Source: Sinorhizobium shofinae (GTDB taxonomy: Bacteria; Pseudomonadota; Alphaproteobacteria; Rhizobiales; Rhizobiaceae). Taken from it: a stretch of DNA of 64,000 nucleotides. Within the stretch, counting starts at the first letter, position 1; each line of letters starts with the position of its first letter. A model generated the notes under the pieces. That model had not been told where the DNA came from. It was given only the letters and a program-made list of their open reading frames with translations, and did not search any database. Both the position numbers and the translations under genes were made by a program. Where the stretch lies: the NCBI GenBank assembly GCA_001704765.1, contig MBFK01000004.1:124001-188000 (forward strand), in the 5' to 3' direction. Shown piece by piece: positions 1 to 9,157 of this stretch.

Positions 1-357
1 CGCCGCTTCGGCAATGGCGTGACGCACCGCGTCGTCGAAATCGCCTCTGATGACGAATTCGATGTCAAAGCGCGCCACGCGCGACGGCTCGTCATGCGCC
101 TTTTCGCCAGTTACCTTGGCGGAGACTTCGACGAGCCTGTCGAGCACGCCGAAGCGGCTTGCGGCGATCCGCGCACTGAGCACCAGGCAGCTTGCGAGCG
201 ATGCGTAGAGAAGGTCGAGGGGGCCAAAACCGGCCTGCGATGGACCGGTGGCGATGTCGAGCGCACCGCCGGTAACTGACGTCACGCGCGGGAAACCGGT
301 CCGCCCGACGACCGCGGTCGCGCCCGCCTCCCTCGTCTTCACTTTGAGCTCGGCCAT
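1..357 (-). CDS. OsmC family protein, C-terminus beyond window edge
   Basis: About 119 N-terminal codons are visible, starting at ATG 355-357 and running open to base 1. The product begins MAELKVKTREAGATAVV and contains the segment GPLDLLYASLASCLVLSARIA in two overlapping pieces (GPLDLLYASLASC, then LVLSARIA), which fits the conserved region around the first redox cysteine of OsmC/Ohr peroxidases. The second conserved cysteine would lie past the edge and cannot be checked. OsmC proteins reduce organic hydroperoxides in the cytoplasm; that role is inferred from the family. The gene follows the sugar ABC ATPase gene on the same strand after a gap of about 138 bases, so co-transcription is possible but not shown. 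Overlapping open frames on both strands in this interval are shadows. Confidence 0.75.
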   Translation of the reverse strand, partial: MAELKVKTREAGATAVVGRTGFPRVTSVTGGALDIATGPSQAGFGPLDLLYASLASCLVLSARIAASRFGVLDRLVEVSAKVTGEKAHDEPSRVARFDIEFVIRGDFDDAVRHAIAEAA

Positions 358-495
358 CGGGCGTTTCCTCATCCAGCTGCAGCGAAGGCAATATTCCAGC
401 AATTTCGGGATTCGGCCATGGAGGTCAAAGTCGATTTCCAGACCGATGACTCGGGCTCTGCGACGGCACGGCTGGCGTCGGCAGGTACGCCACTT

Positions 496-1587
496 TCACC
501 GCCCGACAGCTTCTCCGGTATTTTTCAGGAAGAAATGAACCTTCGTCATGTCGATCGGCACCTCGATCACGTCATCCGGTGAAATGCGCGCCGCGGCGTG
601 CACCTGTGCGGTGAACGAGGCCGATCCTACTTTTCCGATCACCAGCGTGTGGGGGCCGAGCGGCTCGATATCACGCACTTGCAGTTTGATCTTCGGGAGA
701 CCTGCATCGGTAGCAATTGTGTGCTCGGGCCGGATGCCGAGCACGACCGCCTCGCCGATATGAGGACGAAGCTTCAGCGCCAGATCTTGCGGGAGCGGAA
801 AGGCGACACCGCCGGGCGCCCGGAACGAGAGCCCTGCTTCGCCGCGTTCGAGGATGCCCTCGATGAAATTCATACTCGGTGCGCCGATGAAGGCGGCAAC
901 AAAGAGATTGGCAGGCGCTTCATAGAGGGTGATCGGATCAGCAGCCTGTTCGATGCGCCCCTGGTTCATCACCACGACACGGTCCGCCATGGTCATCGCC
1001 TCGACCTGGTCATGCGTCACATAGACGGCCGTGGTCTGGAGCCGCCGGTGCAGCAGTTTGATCTCGGTGCGCATTTCGATCCTGAGCTTTGCGTCGAGGT
1101 TCGACAGCGGCTCATCGAAAAGGAAAACGTCCGGCTGACGGACGATCGCCCGGCCGATCGCGACGCGCTGCCTCTGGCCGCCGGAGAGCGCGCTGGGCTT
1201 GCGGTTGAGATAGGCTCCGAGGTTCAGGATACGGGCGGCTTCCGCCACGGATTTTTCGATGTCGCTCTTCGGCGTGCCGCGAACCTTCATGCCGTAGCCG
1301 ATGTTCTCGGCGACCGTCATATGCGGATAGAGGGCGTAGTTCTGGAACACCATCGAGCAATTGCGCAGGCCGGGCCTAATATCCGTGACATCCCGTTCGC
1401 CGATCCGGATCGTGCCGGAAGACGCTGTCTCCAACCCGGCAATCATTCGAAGCGTCGTCGTCTTGCCGCAGCCGGAGGGGCCGACGAGAACGACGAACTC
1501 GCGGTCGGCGATCGAAAGATCGAGCGGCGGAATGACCGTAACGCTGCCGAAGGATTTGGTAACTTGCTCCAGGCGGACCTGCGACAT
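496..1587 (-). CDS. CUT1-type sugar ABC transporter, ATP-binding subunit (UgpC/MsmK-like)
   Basis: A 363-residue ATPase energising the importer encoded just upstream. Walker A GPSGCGKTT lies near residues 37-45, the signature LSGGQRQRVAIGRAI near 134-148, Walker B VFLFDEPLSNLD directly after, and the switch histidine in VTHDQVEAMTMADR. The C-terminal part (from about 235) is the regulatory TOBE/OB-fold region typical of MalK/UgpC proteins, and the length is normal. It is the last transporter gene of the locus, after the binding protein (gap 119 bases). Substrate specificity cannot be read from an ATPase; the deoC/deoR context points to deoxyribose or a nucleoside. The start has an AAAGG about 8 bases upstream. 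Confidence 0.92.
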   Translation of the reverse strand: MSQVRLEQVTKSFGSVTVIPPLDLSIADREFVVLVGPSGCGKTTTLRMIAGLETASSGTIRIGERDVTDIRPGLRNCSMVFQNYALYPHMTVAENIGYGMKVRGTPKSDIEKSVAEAARILNLGAYLNRKPSALSGGQRQRVAIGRAIVRQPDVFLFDEPLSNLDAKLRIEMRTEIKLLHRRLQTTAVYVTHDQVEAMTMADRVVVMNQGRIEQAADPITLYEAPANLFVAAFIGAPSMNFIEGILERGEAGLSFRAPGGVAFPLPQDLALKLRPHIGEAVVLGIRPEHTIATDAGLPKIKLQVRDIEPLGPHTLVIGKVGSASFTAQVHAAARISPDDVIEVPIDMTKVHFFLKNTGEAVGR

Positions 1588-1706
1588 TCAAATGCCTTTC
1601 TCAAGACCCCAAGGTCAAAACCGGGGAATGCACTGCGAAAGTGGGGCGCCGACTGCGTCCGACGCCCATGTGATGCCCGCTCCGGATGGCCGGAGCGGGT
1701 CATCGA

Positions 1707-3164
1707 TTATAATTTCTGCTGCAGGCCCATCGACGAGCGATAGGCAGCAAGCTGCTTGTCGCGGCCGAACTCGTCCGTCAGCTTGTTCCATTGCTCGGCC
1801 ACCGTATCGAGCGCCTGCTGCGGCGTTACCTCGCCCGCGAGAGCCTTGGAGAGTTCGATCTCGAGCACCTCCGTATAAGAGAAATACCCGGGCAGACGCA
1901 TGTCGAGAGCGATATTCTTGGCAGTGACCGCTTCCTTCTGCGCGCCGAGATATTCCTTCGCTTCGCGCTCGGAGAAGATCTTCGACCAGAGTTCGAGATT
2001 GGTGGTGTGCGAAAGGCGATACGGGTTGACGCCGGTGCCGCCGGTAATGGCCGCCTGCGCCGAGACCTCGGGGCTCGTCAGATATTGGATATAGTTCCAG
2101 GCGGCTTCCTGCTTCGTGGATGAGCTCGGCACGGCTGCCTGCCAGCCACCGAAGGCCATGAAGGAGGTCTGCACAACTTGATCGAACTTATCCCACTTCT
2201 TGGTCTTATAATTGTAGATCTCGTCCGCACCAGGCAGCGGCGCCGAGCCCACCTTTCCGGCAACCTTCGACTGTTTCGGATCGGCGGCAATGACACCGGT
2301 GTCGCCCCAGCCGATCGATTCAGCGACCTGTCCGCCGGCAAAGGCGGCGTTCACCTCACCGAAGGAGAAGTTGAGCGCATTTGGCGGCGCGAGCTTCGAG
2401 GCGCGGATATACTCCTCCAGGCCGCGTACCCAGCCGGGATTGTTGACCTGCGCGTCCATCGTGTCCGGATCGAAGAACATGCCGCCCGGGTTATCCGGAT
2501 GGCTCGTATAGCCGGCCACATGACTGAAGAGGAACCAGAACTGTTGGCCGCCACGGCGGAAGGCTTCCGCAGTGCCCCAGAGGTTGTTCGCCGGCTGATT
2601 GAAGAACTCGGCGATGTCGAGATATTGCTTCCAGGTTTTTGCCGGCGCCAGGTCGTAGCCGTATTTCTCCTTGAAGGCCTTCTGGTTGTCGGGGTTCTCG
2701 AAAAGGTCGATGCGATACGTGTAGGTATGGGCGTCGCCGTCCATGGTCTGCGACAGGACCTTGCCGTTCCAGACCATCAACTGCTCACGATAGACCGGCG
2801 CGATATCTTCCCAAGCGGAGCCCTGCCGCATCTCCGCCGGCATTTCGGCGAGGAAGTCAGTAAAATCCGGCGCCCAGGCCGGCGCAAAGGCGATGACGTC
2901 GAAGGCGTCTTCGCCGGAGGTCAAGGAGGTCACGATCTTCGGATAAAGCTCGGACCAGGGAAACTCCACGACTTTCACCTTGCCGCAGGTTTTCTCCTCC
3001 CAGCCCTTGGCGGCGATCTGAAGCGCGGAAGCAATGTAGGGACCGGTCTGGGTGGTGGCGGTGAGTTCAACGCCGCTGAAGTCCGGGTCACAGGCAAAGG
3101 CCGTTCCATTGGCCGCGGCGGCCAGCAGGCCGGCAGCGGTAGATGCAAGCAGAAGTTTCCTCAT
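1707..3164 (-). CDS. Sugar ABC transporter, extracellular solute-binding protein (family 1)
   Basis: A 485-residue periplasmic binding protein. The chosen ATG at 3164 follows GAGGGAGG by about 6 bases, while a longer reading frame begins at 3194. It has a Sec signal peptide (MRKLLLASTAAGLLAAAANG, cleavage probably after TAFA). The mature part has the usual family-1 layout with aromatic-rich binding segments (PWSELYPKIVTSLTSGEDAFD, split here only for length as PWSELYPKIV and TSLTSGEDAFD). It lies between the permease genes and the ATPase gene of one operon. It would capture the transported sugar or nucleoside in the periplasm. The ligand is unknown; a deoxyribose-type compound is inferred from neighbouring deoC and deoR. 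Confidence 0.9.
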   Translation of the reverse strand: MRKLLLASTAAGLLAAAANGTAFACDPDFSGVELTATTQTGPYIASALQIAAKGWEEKTCGKVKVVEFPWSELYPKIVTSLTSGEDAFDVIAFAPAWAPDFTDFLAEMPAEMRQGSAWEDIAPVYREQLMVWNGKVLSQTMDGDAHTYTYRIDLFENPDNQKAFKEKYGYDLAPAKTWKQYLDIAEFFNQPANNLWGTAEAFRRGGQQFWFLFSHVAGYTSHPDNPGGMFFDPDTMDAQVNNPGWVRGLEEYIRASKLAPPNALNFSFGEVNAAFAGGQVAESIGWGDTGVIAADPKQSKVAGKVGSAPLPGADEIYNYKTKKWDKFDQVVQTSFMAFGGWQAAVPSSSTKQEAAWNYIQYLTSPEVSAQAAITGGTGVNPYRLSHTTNLELWSKIFSEREAKEYLGAQKEAVTAKNIALDMRLPGYFSYTEVLEIELSKALAGEVTPQQALDTVAEQWNKLTDEFGRDKQLAAYRSSMGLQQKL

Positions 3165-3212
3165 TTTTTCCTCCCTCAGAGTGAACCTTGCCAATTTGGA
3201 AAAAGCATGCAG

Positions 3213-4241
3213 TCACTTGATCGCTCCCAGAAGCAGGCCCGACCGCATTAGCCTGCTTAAGATTCCTGCCATGACCATCATCGGGATGATCGCCACGAGC
3301 GCCGCGGTAGAGATGGACCACCATTCGTCGCCGCGCTGGCTGTTTTGTCCGGCGACCAGGATCGGCAGCGTCTGCCATTTCGAACTCGTCAGGAAGAGCG
3401 CAAAGAGGAACTCGTTCCAGACGAAGGCAAGCGTGATCATGAACGTCGCGATGAGGCCCGGTTTGGACATCGGCAAGACGATGCCGAAGAAGATGCGCCA
3501 GGACGGCACGTTGTCGACCATGGCCGCCTCTTCCACCTCGATCGGCAAGGCCTCGAAGAAATCCCGCATCAGCCAGATGACGATAGGCAGCGAGAAGGCG
3601 ACATAGGCGAAGGTCAGCCCGACATAGCTGTCGACGAGCTTGAAGCCGAGCTTTCCGACTTCGGTATACATGAGATAGAGCGCGAAGGCGGCGACGATCG
3701 GCGGAAACATGCGCTGGCTGACGAACCAGAAGACGATATCGTTGTTGCCAAGTTCAGGCCCCGGCAGGCGAAAGCGGCTGGAGATCACCGCGAGCGCGAG
3801 CGCGGCGATGAAAGAATAGATGAGCGATATTCCCTGGCCGAAGCCAAGCACGTTTCGCCCCAGCAGAAAGCCGCCGAAGGCGACAATAACGAAGATGAGG
3901 GCGGAAAGCAGCCGGAAGCGAAAAGTGAAGCGGACGAGCGCGTAGGCGGCCATGGCGCCGATGCCGGTTGCAAGCACCGCAGCCGAAAGGCCGACGATCA
4001 GCGAGGCGATGAAGGTGTTGTAAAAGGCGCCGCGCTCCCCGGAGAGCAGCTCGTTCCAGGCCGTAAGCGTCGGCTCGAAATCGACGAACGGCAGATAGGT
4101 CGGCCCGCCGACAACGGCAATTGGCGTCTTGAATGACGTGATCGCCACCCAATAGAGCGGAAACAAGGTGAAGGCGAGCCAGACCAGGCAGCCGCCGAGG
4201 GCCAGCCAACGCCGCTTTCCCTCGAGAGTGCGCACGCTCAT
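3213..4241 (-). CDS. Sugar ABC transporter, inner-membrane permease (MalG-like)
   Basis: A 342-residue integral membrane protein with an N-terminal transmembrane segment (WLALGGCLVWLAFTLFPLYW near residues 12-31), further hydrophobic segments, and the cytoplasmic EAA loop EEAAMVDNVPSWRIFFGIVLP near residue 235 that docks on the ATPase. It is longer than a standard MalG protein because of an extra hydrophobic stretch around residues 105-150. Its start overlaps the stop of the other permease by four bases (ATGA at 4238-4241), which implies translational coupling. It forms the heterodimeric channel with the 291-residue permease. Confidence 0.9.
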   Translation of the reverse strand: MSVRTLEGKRRWLALGGCLVWLAFTLFPLYWVAITSFKTPIAVVGGPTYLPFVDFEPTLTAWNELLSGERGAFYNTFIASLIVGLSAAVLATGIGAMAAYALVRFTFRFRLLSALIFVIVAFGGFLLGRNVLGFGQGISLIYSFIAALALAVISSRFRLPGPELGNNDIVFWFVSQRMFPPIVAAFALYLMYTEVGKLGFKLVDSYVGLTFAYVAFSLPIVIWLMRDFFEALPIEVEEAAMVDNVPSWRIFFGIVLPMSKPGLIATFMITLAFVWNEFLFALFLTSSKWQTLPILVAGQNSQRGDEWWSISTAALVAIIPMMVMAGILSRLMRSGLLLGAIK

Positions 4242-5113
4242 TTGTGCTTCTCCAAATAGGGCTTGAGCACGGCCAGATAGACGAGGCCGATCACCGTGAT
4301 GAAGATCAGAAAGAGGAAGGACAGCGCCGACGTGTAGCCGAGGTTGAACTTCTTGAAGCCCTCCTGGTAGGCGAACAGCGTCAATGTCTCCGTCGACACG
4401 CCCGGTCCGCCGCCGGTCATGACAAAGACCGTGTCCATGATCTTGTAGCTCTCGATGAGCCGGATGAAGACGACGGCGGCCGAGATCGGCAGCAGCATAG
4501 GAAAGGTGATATCTCGGAACTGCTGCCAGGGCGTGGCGTTCTCGAGTGCCGCAGCCTCGTAGACATCGTCAGGCAGGGTTTGCAGTCCGGCCAGCAGCAT
4601 CAGGATGACGAAAGGCGTCCATTGCCAGACCTCGACCACGATGATCGAGCCGAGCGCCCAGCTCGTCCGTGTCAGAAATGGGAGGTTGGGAAAGCCGAAG
4701 AGCGTCATGAACTCGTTCAACGGTCCCATGGTCGGATTGAGAAGCTGACGCGCAACAAGCGCGACGGCGACCGGGGCAACGAGCATCGGCAGTAGGAAGC
4801 CGACGCGGAATATCCCCTCGCCCGGCACGCGGGAATTCAGCGCCAGCGCTACGGAAAGACCGATCACATATTGCAGCCCGACGGAAATGAAGGCGATCAG
4901 CGTCGTCGTGCCGGCAACGTGCCAGAAGCGCGGGTTAGAAAGCAGATCGGCATAGTTACCGAAGCCGACGAAGCGGGCCGGCGTCGGCGGTACGAGTCGC
5001 ATGCTCATGAAACTCGTCGTCAGCGAATAGACGAGCGGAAAGATCGAGATCAGCAGAACGATGATCAATGCCGGCCATATGAAGAAATGCTTGATCGGGT
5101 CGTTGCGCGTCAT
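4238..5113 (-). CDS. Sugar ABC transporter, inner-membrane permease (MalF/UgpA-like)
   Basis: A 291-residue six-helix permease. The first helix is at residues 9-29 (HFFIWPALIIVLLISIF) and the EAA loop is EAAALENATPWQQFRDITFP near residue 187. It pairs with the downstream permease to form the pore of the CUT1 importer. Its ATG overlaps the stop of the kinase gene by four bases (5110-5113), and its own stop overlaps the next ATG, so kinase, permease and permease are tightly coupled. That coupling supports the idea that the imported sugar is phosphorylated by the kinase. The family is clear; the substrate is inferred. Confidence 0.91.
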   Translation of the reverse strand: MTRNDPIKHFFIWPALIIVLLISIFPLVYSLTTSFMSMRLVPPTPARFVGFGNYADLLSNPRFWHVAGTTTLIAFISVGLQYVIGLSVALALNSRVPGEGIFRVGFLLPMLVAPVAVALVARQLLNPTMGPLNEFMTLFGFPNLPFLTRTSWALGSIIVVEVWQWTPFVILMLLAGLQTLPDDVYEAAALENATPWQQFRDITFPMLLPISAAVVFIRLIESYKIMDTVFVMTGGGPGVSTETLTLFAYQEGFKKFNLGYTSALSFLFLIFITVIGLVYLAVLKPYLEKHK

Positions 5114-6042
5114 GCCGCCGCTCCCCGTGCGAGCAGCGCCTCGATCTCCGCTAGCTTCGGCATCGCCGGGGCCGTTCCGCGGCGCGTGACCGCAATGCCG
5201 GCCGTCGCGCAGCCGAACCGCACTGCCTCGACCGGCGAGAGCCCTCGTGCCAGCGCGGCCGAAAAGCCGCCGACGAAAGCATCCCCTGCACCGGTCGTGT
5301 CGATCACCGGACCGCTGGCGACCGCGGGCACGAGGACCGACTGACTGTCGGTGTGGTAGAGCACGCCACGCTCGCCAAGCGTGATCAGCGCTGACTTCGC
5401 GCCCTTCTTCAAAAGGACGTCCCCGGCGCGGCGGGCGTCGTCGGGCGTCGGCAGCGCAAAGCCGACAAGCGCCGCAGCTTCCGTTTCGTTCGGGACGATG
5501 TAGTCGCAGAGCGGATAGATGCTTTCCGGAAAGGGCTCGGCCGGCGCCGGGTTGAACACGGTCGTGACGCCTGCCGCATGGGCGATCCGGAGCGCCCTTT
5601 CGGCGGCGGCCGCCGGTTGTTCGAGCTGGGTCACGAAGACGCGTGAATTCTCGATCGTTTCACGCGCGGCTTCCACATCTGCGACGTCGATCGAGCCGGC
5701 AGCGCCGGGACAGACGATGATGGCATTCTCGCCGTTCTCGTCGTTGACATAGATGAAGGCCGCCCCGGTCGGCAGATCGTCCATCTGCAGGATCTTCGGC
5801 GTCACGCCCGCCTCGGCATAGGTCTTCAGCGCCATCTCGCCGAATGTATCGCGCCCGAGCCTCGAGATGAACGAGACTTGACTGCCGGCCCGCGCCGCCG
5901 CAACCGCCTGGTTCGAGCCCTTGCCGCCCGGGCCAACGGAGAAGCCGCTGCCGGTGATCGTTTCTCCGAGCCGCGGCATGCGAGACGCCAGATAGGCCGT
6001 GTCCGCCACGAAGATCCCGAGGATCGAAACACCTGTCTTCAT
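5110..6042 (-). CDS. Ribokinase-family sugar kinase (PfkB), possibly a deoxyribokinase
   Basis: A 310-residue PfkB kinase. The N-terminal signature GPGGKGSNQAVAAARAG (near residues 38-54) and the C-terminal signature DTTGAGDAFVGGF (near 248-260, with the catalytic Asp of GAGD) are both intact, and the length equals E. coli RbsK. It should phosphorylate the 5-hydroxyl of a pentose. Because the same strand carries deoC, whose product acts on 2-deoxyribose-5-phosphate, the natural substrate may be deoxyribose rather than ribose; this is inference. A GGAGG sits about 8 bases before ATG 6042. It is translationally coupled to the permease gene downstream. Confidence 0.88.
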   Translation of the reverse strand: MKTGVSILGIFVADTAYLASRMPRLGETITGSGFSVGPGGKGSNQAVAAARAGSQVSFISRLGRDTFGEMALKTYAEAGVTPKILQMDDLPTGAAFIYVNDENGENAIIVCPGAAGSIDVADVEAARETIENSRVFVTQLEQPAAAAERALRIAHAAGVTTVFNPAPAEPFPESIYPLCDYIVPNETEAAALVGFALPTPDDARRAGDVLLKKGAKSALITLGERGVLYHTDSQSVLVPAVASGPVIDTTGAGDAFVGGFSAALARGLSPVEAVRFGCATAGIAVTRRGTAPAMPKLAEIEALLARGAAA

Positions 6043-6069
6043 GCTTAGCCTCCTCCCTCAGAAGCCGCT

Positions 6070-6178
6070 CCCGCTAAAGCGCCGCGTTCAAATGAACACG
6101 CAAAGGACGCTCTCGCACTTTGAATCTAGGCCATCTTTTCTGCTTTCAGTGATTCCACTTGAAAGCAGGATGCTCTAG
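6070..6178. repeat. Rhizobial intergenic palindromic repeat (RIME-like)
   Basis: The interval between the kinase start and the mutarotase stop contains CACGCAAAGGACGCT, CGCACTTTGAATC and an 8-bp inverted repeat TGCTTTCA/TGAAAGCA (6141-6148, 6160-6167). This succession matches from memory a repeat seen in many rhizobial intergenic regions. No reading frame is supported here. Family membership was recognised by eye, not by alignment. Confidence 0.55.
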
Positions 6179-6182
6179 GTGT

Positions 6183-6638
6183 TCAGGCAGATTCCGGCGG
6201 AATGACCCCCTTGGTGAAAAGGAAGCAGCCGTAGAACCGCGTCTCGCCGGTGGTGATGACGCAATAGGCCTTCTTTGCTTCCTCGTAGAAAGCGAAGCGC
6301 TCGATGCCGTACATGGGCGCCGGCTTACCCTCGGCGCGATCGATCTCGGCCTGGACTTCACGCTGCACTGCCGGAATTTCGTCAGGAGCGCCCATGATTT
6401 CCATGCGTCCGGCCGAAGGCTGGAGCGGCGTGTCAAGCGGAAGCACCGAAAGTACCGCCTTTACGGCACGCGCCGCGGAAACGTTGTCGATATGGAGTAA
6501 TTTGCCGAGCCGCGTCTGTCGGGCAATCGCGTCGGATGGGAAGTTGGTGTCGGAGATTACCAGCGTGTCACCATGCCCCATTGATCGGAGCGCGTGAAGC
6601 ACATCCGCATTCAGGGCCGGGTCGATATTCTTGAGCAT
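6183..6638 (-). CDS. RbsD/FucU family sugar mutarotase
   Basis: A 151-residue protein starting MLKNIDPALNADVL at ATG 6638, preceded by GGAGG seven bases upstream; an in-frame extension to 6689 lacks such a site. The motif SMGHGDTLVISDTNFP (near residues 17-32) is the signature of the RbsD/FucU family, including the conserved His and Asp, and the tail FYGCFLFTKGVIP resembles the FucU C-terminus. These cytosolic enzymes interconvert sugar anomers so that the kinase receives the correct form. It lies between the kinase and the aldehyde dehydrogenase genes. It is more FucU-like than RbsD-like by the NFP motif; the actual sugar is unknown. Confidence 0.85.
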   Translation of the reverse strand: MLKNIDPALNADVLHALRSMGHGDTLVISDTNFPSDAIARQTRLGKLLHIDNVSAARAVKAVLSVLPLDTPLQPSAGRMEIMGAPDEIPAVQREVQAEIDRAEGKPAPMYGIERFAFYEEAKKAYCVITTGETRFYGCFLFTKGVIPPESA

Positions 6639-6771
6639 GTCAGTCCTCCTCCAAAGCACCAATTCGACGTCCGCGCGACAACATGACATCGCTGGCGGCT
6701 CTCATCTCACTTATGCGAATGCTCCCTCCACGCCGCCGGCCGGCTCCCCGCCCGGCGGTATGCGCGGATCC

Positions 6772-9153
6772 TTACTCGCCGTAGGGGATCCAGATGTTTT
6801 TGACGTCGACCGCGCGCCGCAGAAACGGCTGCCCTTCGCCCGCCGAATGGTCCAACCAGTCGATCGCCTTGCCGTAGTCCACGAAGGTGCGCTTCAGATT
6901 GCCGACCGACAGCTTTTCGACGAGTGTCGACAGCTCCGCCGTGCCGAAGGCCCAGAGCGCGTCGACGTCGTTGTGGGCGGCAAGCGTCTTGGCAAGTTCC
7001 GTCGCCGACCCGGTGACGATGTTGACGACGCCCGCCGGTACATCGGAGGTTTCGAGCACCGAATAGAAATCCGTGGCGGCAAGCGGATGCGGTTCGCTCG
7101 GAACGGCGATGACGCGGTTGCCGACGGCGATCAGCGGCGCGACGAGGCTGACGAAACCGAGCAGCGGTGCCTCCGGCGGGCAGATCACCCCGGCGACGCC
7201 CTGCGGCTCCGGCATGGCGAGGGCAACGCCGCGCAAAGGCGGCTGGTGCACGACGCCCTCGTATTTGTCCGCCCAGGCGCCGTAGCTGAAGAGTCGGGCG
7301 ATCGAAGCCTCCACCTCGGCCTTTGCATTGGTCGCCGAGACGCCGGTCATGGCGGCGATGCGGTCGGCAAATTCCGCCGCCCGGCCGCTCAGGTTCTCGG
7401 CAATGTAATAGAGGATCTGCGCGCGATTGTGCGTCGTCGCCGAAGACCAGGCCGATGCTGCCTGCGCCGCGACAACGGCGTTGCGGATATCCTTGCGGTT
7501 ACCCTCGCCAACTTCGCCGAGCACCTTGCCCTTGGGCGACATAATTGGGCGCGAGTAGTTACCGTCCGGCCGCGCCTGCTTGCCGGCGATGAAGAGCTTG
7601 GCGGTGCGATCGAGCGCAGGTATGGCGAAATCGCCGGCGTCTGGCCTTGCGACCGGCGGAGTGGGTTCGGCGCGAAGCTTCCGGCCGAGCCAGGCCTTGG
7701 GCTTCAGATATTCGTAGCACCCTTCCCTTCCGCCTTCGCGGCCGAAGCCGGATTCGCGTTTTCCCCCGAAGCCGCTCGATGCATCGAAGAGATTAGTGGC
7801 ATTGACCCAGACGACGCCAGCGGCAAGCTTCGCGGCGACATGCAGGGCGAGACCGATCGTCTCGCTCCAGACGCTGGCGGCAAGGCCATAGCGGGAATGG
7901 TTGGCGAGCTGGATCGCCTCTTCCGGCGTGCGGAAGGTCATCGACACGGCGACCGGTCCGAAGATTTCCTCCGTGGCGACGACGGAGGTCGGCTGAACCG
8001 CCGTCAGCAGCGTCGGCGGATAGAAGCTGCCGCCCCTGGGCAGCTCGATCGGCGGCTGGTAAAGGGCGGCCCCTTCCGTCACACCCTGACTGACGAGGCT
8101 CTCGATCCGCTGCAATTGCACCGGGGCGATCGCCGCCATGTCGATCGCCTTGTCGAGCGGATGGCCGACCCGCAACGTCCCCATGCGCCGCTTCAGGCGT
8201 TCGTGAAACAGCGGTGCCACGCCTTCCTGGACGAGCACACGCGATCCGGCGCAGCAGACCTGGCCCTGATTGAACCAGATCGCATCCACCACGCCTTCGA
8301 CCGCCGCGTCGATATCGGCATCGTCGAAGACGATGAAGGGCGACTTGCCGCCGAGCTCGAGCGTCAGCGATTTGCCGGTACCCGCGGTCTTTTCACGGAT
8401 CAGACGGCCGACCTCGGTCGAGCCGGTGAAGGCGATCTTGTCGATGTCGTCGTGCTCGACGATCAGCGCACCTGTCTCGCCCTCGCCCGTCACCACGTTC
8501 AGGACACCCGGCGGCAGGCCGGCGGCAGTGGCAAGCTCTGCGAAAAGAAGCGCCGTCAGCGGCGTGAACTCCGCAGGCTTCAGAATGACCGTATTGCCGA
8601 GCGCCAGTGCCGGCGCCACTTTCCAGGCAAGCATCAGGAAGGGGAAGTTCCAGGGGATGACCTGGCCAACGACGCCGACCGGCACGTGGTCGGCGAATTC
8701 CGTTTCCTGGAGCTGTGCCCAGCCGGCGTGATGGTAGAAATGGCGAGCGGCAAGCGGAATGTCGATGTCGCGCGTTTCGCGGATCGGCTTGCCGTTGTCG
8801 AGCGCTTCGACCACGGCGATCAGCCGGGCGTGGCGCTGGATCAAGCGCGCGAGCGCATAGAGATGCCGGGCCCGTGCATGGCCGGAGAGCTTCGCCCAGG
8901 GACCTTGCGCCTTGCGCGCCGCTGCTACAGCGGCGTTGACGTCCTCGCGACCGCCGAGGGCTATCTTGGCCAGCAGCGCACCGGTCGCCGGCTCGAAACT
9001 GTCGAATGTATTTCCTGACGCGGAAGCGACGAAGCTGCCGTTGATGAAGTGGCCGAACTCACCCTTGTGGCGGGCGAGCCAGGCCCGGGCCTCGGTATCG
9101 CCCTCGGGTGCGGGACCGTAAGACATTTCGTCGAAAAACCTGGCGACGCTCAT
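6772..9153 (-). CDS. Two-domain aldehyde dehydrogenase (ALDH16 type)
   Basis: A 793-residue protein with two tandem ALDH domains. The N-terminal one (about residues 30-500) is complete: PWNFP near 167, the general base Glu in LELGGKSP (about 266), and the catalytic Cys in NQGQVCCAGSR (about 300). The C-terminal domain (about 520-793) has a Rossmann-like region but no recognisable catalytic Cys motif, so it is probably non-catalytic. This architecture and length match bacterial ALDH16 proteins. The 4-base gap to deoC suggests that it oxidises acetaldehyde or another aldehyde arising from DeoC cleavage to the acid with NAD(P). That substrate is inferred from context. Confidence 0.9.
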   Translation of the reverse strand: MSVARFFDEMSYGPAPEGDTEARAWLARHKGEFGHFINGSFVASASGNTFDSFEPATGALLAKIALGGREDVNAAVAAARKAQGPWAKLSGHARARHLYALARLIQRHARLIAVVEALDNGKPIRETRDIDIPLAARHFYHHAGWAQLQETEFADHVPVGVVGQVIPWNFPFLMLAWKVAPALALGNTVILKPAEFTPLTALLFAELATAAGLPPGVLNVVTGEGETGALIVEHDDIDKIAFTGSTEVGRLIREKTAGTGKSLTLELGGKSPFIVFDDADIDAAVEGVVDAIWFNQGQVCCAGSRVLVQEGVAPLFHERLKRRMGTLRVGHPLDKAIDMAAIAPVQLQRIESLVSQGVTEGAALYQPPIELPRGGSFYPPTLLTAVQPTSVVATEEIFGPVAVSMTFRTPEEAIQLANHSRYGLAASVWSETIGLALHVAAKLAAGVVWVNATNLFDASSGFGGKRESGFGREGGREGCYEYLKPKAWLGRKLRAEPTPPVARPDAGDFAIPALDRTAKLFIAGKQARPDGNYSRPIMSPKGKVLGEVGEGNRKDIRNAVVAAQAASAWSSATTHNRAQILYYIAENLSGRAAEFADRIAAMTGVSATNAKAEVEASIARLFSYGAWADKYEGVVHQPPLRGVALAMPEPQGVAGVICPPEAPLLGFVSLVAPLIAVGNRVIAVPSEPHPLAATDFYSVLETSDVPAGVVNIVTGSATELAKTLAAHNDVDALWAFGTAELSTLVEKLSVGNLKRTFVDYGKAIDWLDHSAGEGQPFLRRAVDVKNIWIPYGE

Positions 9154-9157
9154 CGGA

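Noticed and set aside
598-1743. Long plus-strand frame opposite the sugar ABC ATPase gene
   Set aside because: It is antisense to a gene with clear Walker and signature motifs, and its translation is rich in Arg, Gly and Asp without any domain; a GC-codon shadow.
6733-6758. GC-rich inverted repeat CCGCCGG/CCGGCGG after the ALDH gene considered as a terminator
   Set aside because: No T-run on the minus strand and the arms are only seven bases of a low-complexity GC word.
6631-9018. Long plus-strand frame (795 codons) opposite the aldehyde dehydrogenase gene
   Set aside because: No domain or signal is visible, the ALDH frame on the other strand is unmistakable, and such long antisense frames are expected at this GC content.
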